Origin: CALNYS01 sp964639935
Lineage (GTDB): Bacteria; Planctomycetota; Phycisphaerae; Phycisphaerales; UBA1924
NCBI GenBank assembly: GCA_964639935.1
Contig: CAZXGT010000053.1
Location: forward strand, 1 to 14,300
DNA length: 14,300 nucleotides
Direction of reading: 5' to 3'
Below are positions 6,225-11,947 of this stretch, in pieces (position 1 is the first letter of the stretch; every line of letters begins with the position of its first letter). The translations under genes and the position numbers were made by a program. Under the pieces are notes generated by a model. It ran no database searches. It was given only the letters and a program-made list of their open reading frames with translations, and was not told the origin of the DNA.

Positions 6225-7400
6225 TCAGAAGGACGTGCCGAGGCCGACGATCGCCCCGTGCGCGCCCTCGTTGCGCATCTCGAGCGTGTACTCGCCGATC
6301 ACCTGCCCAAGCTCGCTGTCGCCGCCGGACGCCAGACGCTTGAACTGAAAGCTCCGACCCGCCAGGGGCAGCACGCTCAGGCGCGATGAATCAAGCAGCA
6401 GCACCGCGTCCTTCGGAACCCAGCGGCTCACCACCACCCGGGCCACGCCGAAATCGCTCTCGTACACGCTCACCAGATCCGAGAGCGTCGTGTCCGACGC
6501 CATAAACCCGCGGCGATCGCCGATCATCTGGTTGATCCGCCGCTTCTGAACGCCGTGGCACACGATCGTGTCCACGTTCGCGCTCGACTGCTCCCAGATC
6601 GCCCGCATCGCCGTGTTCAGGATCGCCTCGTTAAGCAGATTCGCCGAGCCGCCGTCGCCAAGCGGAAGCACCGCGTCCCCCGGGGTGTTCACGTGCGTCG
6701 AGAGCTGGTTCAGGATCCCGTTCATCGTCCGGCGAACCGTCCCCGACCCCTGTTCATCCGCAACCGGCGCCACGCCGTTGATCACGCAGTTCTCGAGATC
6801 GCGCATCAGCTCGCGCAGACGCTCCTGCATCTGGTATTGCAGCTCGTCCTCGATCCCGATCGTCGTCGCCGCCAGCTGCGAGCCGCTCACCTCCACGCCC
6901 GCCGTGAAGATCTGCGCGTAGTTCTGCTTCCGCGCGCGATTCGTGAACCGCGCCGCCGGCGCGTCCGCCCCCTCAAGCGCCGCGTTGCCCAGGATGTGCA
7001 GCGACTGCCCATCGGCGAGCGCCTCCGCCGACGTCCCCCCGTACCCGCGAGCCACCGTCAGCTCATTCCCGCTCACAGACTCAACGAGCAGGATCTCCCC
7101 CGACCCCTCGGGCCGGACCTGATCGCCCGCCAGGAAGTACGACCCGTTCGCCACCCCGAAGCTCGTCGCCGTCGACGCGTCGGGCGTGAACGACGCCTCG
7201 TCGATCACGTCCGTGTTCGGAAGAAGCGTGTCCTCGAGCCACTCGTGCACCGTGCTCGTCGCCTCCCGCCGCGGATCACCAAGGTGAGCCAGCAGCGGCG
7301 TCTCGTGCGGGCTGATGATCCCGATGAGATCGCTCACGTCCTCAGCGATCTCAGGCAGAGCCGCCCCCGCCGAATACGTCGCCTTACCGGTAAATGCCAT
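6225..7400 (-). CDS. Phage-type major capsid protein, SU10 / DUF5309-like
   Basis: The 391-residue protein carries the N-terminal pattern EDVSDLIGIISPHETPLL (20-37) followed by EATSTVHEWLEDTLL (46-60). This is the hallmark stretch of SU10-type HK97-fold capsid proteins (ISP-ETP, then STxHEW). A beta-rich stretch at about 93-150 (GDQVRPEGSG, LTVARGYGGTS) looks like an inserted domain. The C-terminal part (about 260-391) reads as the A-domain, with VDTIVCHGVQKRRI. The start is ATG 7400, preceded by AAAGGA nine bases away; a GTG six codons upstream includes that Shine-Dalgarno and is rejected. A scaffold-like gene lies just upstream and a terminator just downstream, as expected for a highly expressed capsid gene. 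It is intact. Confidence 0.8.
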   Translation of the reverse strand: MAFTGKATYSAGAALPEIAEDVSDLIGIISPHETPLLAHLGDPRREATSTVHEWLEDTLLPNTDVIDEASFTPDASTATSFGVANGSYFLAGDQVRPEGSGEILLVESVSGNELTVARGYGGTSAEALADGQSLHILGNAALEGADAPAARFTNRARKQNYAQIFTAGVEVSGSQLAATTIGIEDELQYQMQERLRELMRDLENCVINGVAPVADEQGSGTVRRTMNGILNQLSTHVNTPGDAVLPLGDGGSANLLNEAILNTAMRAIWEQSSANVDTIVCHGVQKRRINQMIGDRRGFMASDTTLSDLVSVYESDFGVARVVVSRWVPKDAVLLLDSSRLSVLPLAGRSFQFKRLASGGDSELGQVIGEYTLEMRNEGAHGAIVGLGTSF

Positions 7401-7502
7401 GAATCCAGATCCTTTCACTGCCTCTCGCCTTCCCCGCGCCGGGCCAGCGCCCGTCAGTCATCGATCCCGTCCCCTCCCGCGCTCCGTCAATCCCGGCCCG
7501 CC

Positions 7503-7997
7503 TCAGCTCCCCTCGCGCCGAAGCCGCAGGTACCGAAGCAGCGACGCCCGATCCCCCTCCGCCGCCGCGCGCTTCGCCTCGAGAAGACCCGCCGGCTCGC
7601 TCGAACCCACCCGCGCCGCCATCGCCGACGCCGGCGCCCCCGACCGGCGAAACAGCGCCGGCTTGCGATCCTTCAGATCCGCCACCGCGTCCTCCGCCGA
7701 AACCCCGGGTGAGCCCTCCATCGTTCGCGTCACCAGAACGCGCACCGTCTCCTCGTCGATCGCGCCGGCGCCATCGAGCGCCGACTCCAGCTCGCGCTCC
7801 CGGTCGCTCGACTCAAGCGACGCCTTCGCCGCGCGCAGGTCTTCCTCCAGCTCCACCACCCGGCTCGCCAGGGTCGCCATCCGCGCCTCCAGATCCGCCG
7901 CCTGCTCCATCTCGTGCTCGTCCGTGCTCTCCTCGGCGTCCGGCTCGAAGCCCTCCGCCTCGCCACGCGCGTCCCGTTCCTCGAAATGCTCGCTCAC
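7503..7997 (-). CDS. Capsid scaffolding-like acidic coiled-coil protein
   Basis: The 164-residue product has an acidic N-terminus (about 1-35, rich in Glu and Asp), a long heptad-type coiled coil (about 30-75, with RVVELEEDLRAAKASLE), and a basic C-terminal tail (SLLRYLRLRREGS). Between portal and major capsid genes, this composition is what phage scaffolding proteins look like: the helices form the transient core and the basic tail touches the capsid protein. No sequence family was recognised, so the role follows from position and physical character. GTG 7997 is chosen because AGGAG ends six bases before it; the longer frame back to 8078 has no Shine-Dalgarno and a basic, unrelated N-terminus. 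No capsid-maturation protease is encoded nearby. Confidence 0.6.
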   Translation of the reverse strand: MSEHFEERDARGEAEGFEPDAEESTDEHEMEQAADLEARMATLASRVVELEEDLRAAKASLESSDRERELESALDGAGAIDEETVRVLVTRTMEGSPGVSAEDAVADLKDRKPALFRRSGAPASAMAARVGSSEPAGLLEAKRAAAEGDRASLLRYLRLRREGS

Positions 7998-8008
7998 GTC
8001 GTTCTCCT
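7998..8008 (-). promoter_or_regulatory. Ribosome-binding site selecting GTG start of scaffold gene
   Basis: Read on the minus strand, AGGAG at 8008-8004 precedes GTG 7997 by six bases. This is why the in-frame upstream ATG at 8078 is not used in the annotation. Confidence 0.65.
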
Positions 8009-8028
8009 CATGTCTTGAGTGTGGTTCC

Positions 8029-8044
8029 CGCGGCAAGCGCCGCG
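8029..8044 (-). other. Hairpin between portal and scaffold genes
   Basis: CGCGGC (8029-8034) and GCCGCG (8039-8044) form a perfect 6-bp stem with a 4-base loop in the 89-base gap. There is no U-tract, so it is not a classical terminator. It may be an mRNA stability or processing element, or chance in GC-rich DNA. Confidence 0.3.
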
Positions 8045-8086
8045 ACGTCTCCCCATCCCGGAAGCCCCGTCTTTTCACGGGTGAAA

Positions 8087-9451
8087 TCAGTCCGCCCCCT
8101 CCGCGTACCCGAGCTCCCCGAGCACCTCGTCCCGCGGCACGCCGAGCCCCGCCTTCCGCTCCGCCGCATCGAGCCGCGCCGACAGATCACCCGGGAGCGC
8201 GTCGGGCCACTCGACCCGCACCCGCCGCTCCGCCGGCGCCGTCTCGAGCGTCCCGGAGATGTGCATCAGGCTCAGCGCCATCTCGATCGCCTCGCCGATC
8301 GCCCGCCCGTACGCCGCCCGCTTCCGCGCCGTCTTCGCGAGCAGACCGATCAGCGCCACGCGAAGCGCGTTCGCGCTCGAGAGCTGGCCGATCTTCCCGC
8401 TGAGAACCCCCGCCGCCACCGGCGTCACGCCCGACGTCTTGTCGAGCGCCTCGCGGATCTCGCGGATGTGCCGCTCCTCGCTCGGGCTCGACGCGTCCCC
8501 ACCGAAGCTCTCGATCGACGCCTCCGGGTTGTCCGTCGACCACACCCGCCCCGGACCGATCCCCGCAGACCCGCCCTCCGCGAACCCGTCGATCCCCTTC
8601 GCCAGATACATCCGGAAACTCTGCAGCGTCACACGGTGCGCGCGATCGCTCAGACGCGTATTCAGCTCGTCCTGCAGCGGGATCAGCGGCTCCACGTCGC
8701 TCAGGCCCGTCGCCGAGAACGGCTCGCTCGCGTTCTGAGCGTGCGCCACCGGCACGCGCCCAAGCGGATTGACCGTCTCGTCCACCAGCGCCTCGTCGAG
8801 ATACAGCTGCCGCGCCGTCGGACCCAGAATCTCCAGCCCCCGCGCCCGGCGAACCCCGCCGTCCTCGTCAGACGCCGGAACCTCCTGCTCCCACACGAGC
8901 ACCGCCGCAAGCCACCGCCGGTAGTCCGCCGGATCAAGCAGCCCGATCACCCGCGGCGCCTCCACCACCTCGAGCCGAACCCCTTCCGCCCCGTCACGCA
9001 CCACCAGGTCCGCGTGCCCGTACACGCTCCCAAGCAGCGCCAGATCCTGAATCAGCCCAAGCCCTCCCGACGCCTCGAGCACGCCCATCGCCGCCCGCTC
9101 GATCCGCTCCCGACGCTCCCCGGACGCCCCCTCCGCAACCAGCCGCACGGGCGAACCCGCGAGGAAGTCGATCCCCGTCTGCACCCGCCAGGCGATGTCG
9201 TTTTCGATCACGATCTCTCGATCATCCCGGCCCGCGTCGCTGAGCCGCCGCGACCCCCGAAGACGCTCCGGGAGCCCCCGAACCTGCGGCAGCCGGCCCC
9301 GCGCAAACACCGTCCCGCCCGGCTGATTCCGGTAGTACGACCACAGCGTCTCGAGCCTCGGCGCGACCTCCCGCTCGTGACGCTCAACCAGCGCCCCGAG
9401 CAGCGCCTCATCAAGTCCGATCTCAGAAAACGCCTCGAGCTCGTATCCCAT
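8087..9451 (-). CDS. Phage-type portal protein, SPP1 gp6-like
   Basis: Portal proteins form the dodecameric ring at one capsid vertex through which DNA enters and leaves. The 454 residues match the SPP1 gp6-like family. Visible hallmarks are RVQTGIDFLAGSPVRL (89-104), NPLGRVPV (228-235), and the stem/clip region LIPLQDELNTRLSDRAH (256-272) leading to FRMYLAKGID. A helical stretch follows, with SGKIGQLSSANALRVAL (351-367), where family members have G...SG.AL. The ATG at 9451 is preceded by AAGGAG nine bases away. It is the first gene of the virion block. The usual upstream partners, the small and large terminase subunits, are absent: 247 non-coding bases lie between it and the next gene. It is intact, with no frameshift. 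Confidence 0.85.
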   Translation of the reverse strand: MGYELEAFSEIGLDEALLGALVERHEREVAPRLETLWSYYRNQPGGTVFARGRLPQVRGLPERLRGSRRLSDAGRDDREIVIENDIAWRVQTGIDFLAGSPVRLVAEGASGERRERIERAAMGVLEASGGLGLIQDLALLGSVYGHADLVVRDGAEGVRLEVVEAPRVIGLLDPADYRRWLAAVLVWEQEVPASDEDGGVRRARGLEILGPTARQLYLDEALVDETVNPLGRVPVAHAQNASEPFSATGLSDVEPLIPLQDELNTRLSDRAHRVTLQSFRMYLAKGIDGFAEGGSAGIGPGRVWSTDNPEASIESFGGDASSPSEERHIREIREALDKTSGVTPVAAGVLSGKIGQLSSANALRVALIGLLAKTARKRAAYGRAIGEAIEMALSLMHISGTLETAPAERRVRVEWPDALPGDLSARLDAAERKAGLGVPRDEVLGELGYAEGAD

Positions 9452-9616
9452 CCGCGGTCGCTCCTTCGCAGGTCCGGGCCCCGCCGCCCCGAATGCGACG
9501 CGCCCTCACCCTTGCTCCCGCGATCACGCCGGCGCGCACGCCGCCCGTCTCCGCCGCGCCCCCAGCGCGCAGAAACACCACGAAAATCCGAGCGAAAAAA
9601 ATCTCAGAGAAAATCA

Positions 9617-9689
9617 GCCGGCGATTCGCCCAGGCGCCTCGCCGTGCGCAAATCAGACCCCCGCGCGCGCCGCCACTCGCCAGCGGCGC
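9617..9689 (-). terminator. Candidate terminator(s) downstream of the 91-residue protein gene
   Basis: Two hairpins lie after the stop at 9698. GCGCCGC/GCGGCGC (9667-9673 and 9683-9689) is a perfect 7-bp stem without a U-tract. The second, at 9617-9635, has a 7-bp stem with a 2-base bulge, and on the minus strand it is followed by TGATTTTCTC and a further run of seven T. Together they probably end the small gene's transcript before the portal gene, but neither is textbook. The surrounding 9452-9697 spacer holds no ORF. Confidence 0.35.
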
Positions 9690-9697
9690 ACCCGTGC

Positions 9698-9973
9698 TTA
9701 GGCAGGCGTCTCTTCCGACTCCCCCGCCGGCTCCACCCGGCTGTACCGATCAAGGTTGCACACCACGAACTCGCCGTCGTCCTTGCGAAGCTCAAGCCGA
9801 TCAAGCCACAGCTTCCCCTCCGCCGTGTGCGCGAACCACGAGCCCGTCTTCCCCTTCCCGTGCGAAACGACCTCGCCCTCAACCGCCGTCGTGTGCACGC
9901 CCGTCCCCGTCGGGATCTGCTGCGTCACCCGCACCCGACGCCCGACCTCGATCTGTTCCGCCCGAATCGTCAT
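9698..9973 (-). CDS. Conserved-looking small protein of unknown function
   Basis: The 91-residue protein begins MTIRAEQIEVGRRVRVTQQI, then HTTAVEGEVVSHGKGKTGSW (about 27-46), LWLDRLELRKDDGEFV (about 55-70) and DRYSRVE (74-80). The layout suggests a small beta-barrel, with 'VGxRVRVxQ' opening, 'VEGEVV' strand and 'LRKDDGE' turn. It resembles uncharacterised short housekeeping-associated proteins in several bacteria rather than a virion protein. No function can be named. It lacks a Shine-Dalgarno. Read on its strand, TACACT is followed by six bases and then the ATG, so a leaderless mRNA is likely. It is divergent from ubiX. It is the first gene beyond the virion block on that side. Confidence 0.6.
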   Translation of the reverse strand: MTIRAEQIEVGRRVRVTQQIPTGTGVHTTAVEGEVVSHGKGKTGSWFAHTAEGKLWLDRLELRKDDGEFVVCNLDRYSRVEPAGESEETPA

Positions 9974-9985
9974 GCCGCGAGTGTA
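9974..9985 (-). promoter_or_regulatory. Candidate -10 box giving a leaderless transcript
   Basis: Read on the minus strand, TACACT (9985-9980) is followed by six bases and then ATG 9973. A transcript starting the usual 6-7 bases after the -10 would begin at the start codon. The same ten bases TACACTCGCG occur at 2858-2867 in the aminopeptidase promoter region. No good -35 was seen. Confidence 0.4.
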
Positions 9986-10070
9986 TCCAAATCCATCCCC
10001 ACGCTCCCGCCCCGTCGACGCCAGACGACCCCCGCCCCCAGGGAATCCGCCCCGATCCCGCCCCCGAACC

Positions 10071-10087
10071 TACCCTCAACCAGCATG
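10071..10087 (+). promoter_or_regulatory. Candidate -10 box before ubiX (leaderless or near-leaderless)
   Basis: TACCCT at 10071-10076 lies eight bases before ATG 10085. There is no Shine-Dalgarno between them. The pattern matches ubiA and the divergent 91-residue gene. Confidence 0.35.
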
Positions 10088-10735
10088 ACGACCCAAAAGC
10101 GCATCGTCCTCGGGATCTCCGGCGCCTCAGGCGCCCTCTACACCCAGCGCCTCCTCTCCACACTCCTCGAACTCGGCCACGAGGTCCACCTCACCATCAC
10201 CGACGCCGGCAAACGACTCGTCTACGACGAGCTCGCCCTCAAGTTCCCCCAGGACGCCGCCCGGCTCGCCGGCCTCCACGAGTCCATCCCGCCCGCCGAA
10301 CTCCGCGCCCACAACCTCTTCCTCCACCCCATCAAGGACATCGGCGCCGACATCGCCTCGGGATCCTTCCTCCACGACGGCATGGTCGTCATGCCCGCCT
10401 CCGCACACACCCTCAACGCCATCGCCTCCGGCATCGGCGACAACCTCCTCTGCCGCGCCGCCGCCGTCGCCCTCAAGGAACGCCGACCCCTCGTCATCTG
10501 CCACCGCGAGTCGCCCCTCACCCTCATCGACATCCAGAACATGGAGCGCCTCACCCTCGCCGGCGCCGTCGTCATGCCCACCAACCCCGGCTTCTACCTC
10601 CTCCCCAAAACCATCGACGACCTCGTCGACTTCGTCGTCGCCAAGGCCCTCGACCTCCTCAAAATCGAGCACACCCTCTCCAAACGCTGGTCCGCCGACC
10701 TCGAAGCCGCCCACCGCAACCACGACGACCTCTGA
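10085..10735 (+). CDS. ubiX: Flavin prenyltransferase UbiX
   Basis: UbiX joins a dimethylallyl group to reduced FMN, making the prenylated flavin cofactor used by UbiD-type decarboxylases in ubiquinone or menaquinone synthesis. The 216 residues are full length for the family. Motifs are VLGISGASGALY (8-19, FMN-binding loop), ASGSF (91-95), PASAHTLNAIASGIGDNLL (104-122), ERRPLVICHRESPL (132-145) and PTNPGFY (165-171). The family's key Ser in SGA, the SGSF stretch and the Arg-Glu of RESPL are intact. The start ATG has no Shine-Dalgarno. The gene lies 148 bases upstream of ubiA on the same strand. In bacteria using futalosine-type menaquinone synthesis, UbiX- and UbiA-like proteins act late in the pathway; that role here is inference, since no mqn gene is visible. 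Confidence 0.92.
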   Translation: MTTQKRIVLGISGASGALYTQRLLSTLLELGHEVHLTITDAGKRLVYDELALKFPQDAARLAGLHESIPPAELRAHNLFLHPIKDIGADIASGSFLHDGMVVMPASAHTLNAIASGIGDNLLCRAAAVALKERRPLVICHRESPLTLIDIQNMERLTLAGAVVMPTNPGFYLLPKTIDDLVDFVVAKALDLLKIEHTLSKRWSADLEAAHRNHDDL

Positions 10736-10749
10736 AGCTCTTCGGCGCC

Positions 10750-10943
10750 AGATGCCACGACCCTCCGCGCCGGGTGCCACGACTCGCCGCGCAGCGGCGC
10801 AGTCGTGCCGTAAGCCGCTCTCATCGCCGCGCCACAACCCGCCGCACAGCGGCGCGTCGTGACGAACGAGCTACCCTCTCATAATGACCGACGCCCACTC
10901 CACCTCCGAGCGCCACGGCTCGCCGCAAAGCGACGCACTCGCG
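10750..10943. repeat. Cluster of four related hairpin-forming (REP-like) repeat units running into the ubiA N-terminus
   Basis: Units share the core GCCACGACTCGCCGC then AGCGGCGC then TCGTG. Unit B (from 10776) folds as CACGACTCGCCGC (10778-10790) with GCGGCG-C-AGTCGTG (10794-10807), 13 pairs with a one-base bulge and a GCA loop. Unit C (10833-10861) folds likewise with two mismatches and loop ACA. Unit A (from about 10754) is a partial copy starting GCCACGAC. Unit D (10912-10943) matches unit B at 26 of 32 positions by eye and lies inside the ubiA reading frame. Confidence 0.6.
10872..10886 (+). promoter_or_regulatory. Candidate -10 box giving a leaderless ubiA transcript
   Basis: TACCCT at 10872-10877, six bases (CTCATA), then ATG 10884. 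No Shine-Dalgarno is present. Spacing fits transcription starting at the A of ATG. No convincing -35 was found, because repeat unit C occupies that position. Confidence 0.4.
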
Positions 10944-11861
10944 CCGATAAGCGCCCGCCTCTCCCTCGCCCTCGTCGACATCAAGCTCGCACACTCCGTC
11001 TTCGCCCTCCCCTTCGCCATCCTCGCCGCCGCCATCGCCGCTCGACCGGGCGACCCCCTCCACCTCCATCTCGCCAAGTTCGCCCTCATCGTCGTCTGCA
11101 TGGTCGCCGCACGAACCGTTGCGATGCTCGTCAACCGCATCGCCGACCGACGCTTCGACGCCGCCAACCCCCGAACCGCCCGCCGCGCCCTCGCCTCAGG
11201 CCGCCTCGCCCTCCGCGACGCCCTCGCCGTCACCACTGCCGCCGCCCTCATTTTCATCGCCGCCTGCGCCGGCTTCTACCTCCTCGACGACAACCCCTGG
11301 CCGCTCATCCTCGCCATCCCCACACTCGCCCTCGTTTCCTTCTACTCCTTCACCAAGCGATTCACCGCCGCCGCCCACGGCTTCCTCGGGCTCGCCCTCG
11401 CCGCCTCCCCCGTCGCCGCCGCCATCGCCGTCAACCCCGCCGTCCTCGGCATCACTGGCGCCGCCCCGACCGCCGCCGGCCTCGCCATCTACGCCCTCGC
11501 CGCCTTCGTCGCCCTCTGGGTCGCCGGCTTCGACATCCTCTACGCCCTCCAGGACATCGACTTCGATCAGCGCGAGGGCCTCCACTCCATCCCCGCCAGG
11601 CTCGGCCCTACCGCCGCCGTCCGCATCGCCCGCACGCTCCACGCCGCCGCCTTCGCCTTCCTTCTCCTCGCCATCGCCGCCGACCCGCGACTCGGCTGGA
11701 TCGCCGCCGTCGCCGCCGCCGTCGTCCTCGCCGCCCTCATCGCCGAACACGCCGTCCTCGCCCGCCGCGGACTCGCCGCCCTCCCCATGGCCTTCTTCAC
11801 CCTCAACGGCTTCATCTCTCTCACCCTCGGCGCCCTCGGCGTCGCCGACCTCATCCTCTAA
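10884..11861 (+). CDS. ubiA: UbiA-family membrane prenyltransferase (4-hydroxybenzoate or futalosine-pathway MqnP type)
   Basis: This 325-residue, strongly hydrophobic protein has about eight or nine membrane helices. Both Asp-rich signatures of the family are present: NRIADRRFD (84-92, NDxxDxxxD type) and DILYALQDIDFD (217-228, DxxxDxxxD type). Between them lies SFYSFTKR (152-159). These bind Mg-polyprenyl diphosphate, and the enzyme attaches the isoprenoid tail to an aromatic acid. EGLHSIPARLG (231-241) is also typical. Residues 1-25 are not membrane-like; residues about 10-20 are encoded by repeat unit D, and family similarity begins near LVDIKLAHSVFALPFA (30-45). The pairing with ubiX suggests prenylation followed by UbiD-type decarboxylation in quinone synthesis. 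The exact substrate cannot be read from sequence. Confidence 0.88.
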   Translation: MTDAHSTSERHGSPQSDALAPISARLSLALVDIKLAHSVFALPFAILAAAIAARPGDPLHLHLAKFALIVVCMVAARTVAMLVNRIADRRFDAANPRTARRALASGRLALRDALAVTTAAALIFIAACAGFYLLDDNPWPLILAIPTLALVSFYSFTKRFTAAAHGFLGLALAASPVAAAIAVNPAVLGITGAAPTAAGLAIYALAAFVALWVAGFDILYALQDIDFDQREGLHSIPARLGPTAAVRIARTLHAAAFAFLLLAIAADPRLGWIAAVAAAVVLAALIAEHAVLARRGLAALPMAFFTLNGFISLTLGALGVADLIL

Positions 11862-11891
11862 CCCCCAGGCAACCAGCGAACCACGCGCAAG

Positions 11892-11921
11892 AAAAAGCCC
11901 AGGGATCCCAATCCCCGGGCT
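11892..11921 (-). terminator. Intrinsic terminator between convergent ubiA and the HTH-membrane gene
   Basis: Arms 11896-11906 (AGCCCAGGGAT) and 11911-11921 (ATCCCCGGGCT) enclose loop CCCA. On the minus strand the one non-Watson-Crick pair is a G-U wobble, and the stem is followed by TTTTT (11896-11892), so it is a proper terminator for the leftward gene, which ends 27 bases upstream. On the plus strand the tail is only TCTTCG, so it may act weakly for ubiA too. Confidence 0.8.
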
Positions 11922-11947
11922 CTTCGATTGACCGCACTGCCCCAGGT

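Noticed and set aside
4400..9700. Attachment-site direct repeats flanking the virion block
   Set aside because: No direct repeat of useful length was seen by eye between the 4405-4411 junction and 9452-9700, and no tRNA or integrase gene lies at either edge.
7709..10084. Very long plus-strand open frame upstream of ubiX, antisense to portal and scaffold genes
   Set aside because: Composition is Arg/Pro-rich shadow sequence. UbiX similarity begins only at 10085, and the opposite strand has a clear portal gene with Shine-Dalgarno.
10750..10943. CRISPR array
   Set aside because: The repeats are palindromic, diverged and irregularly spaced, with no uniform spacers and no cas genes; they fit REP-like elements.
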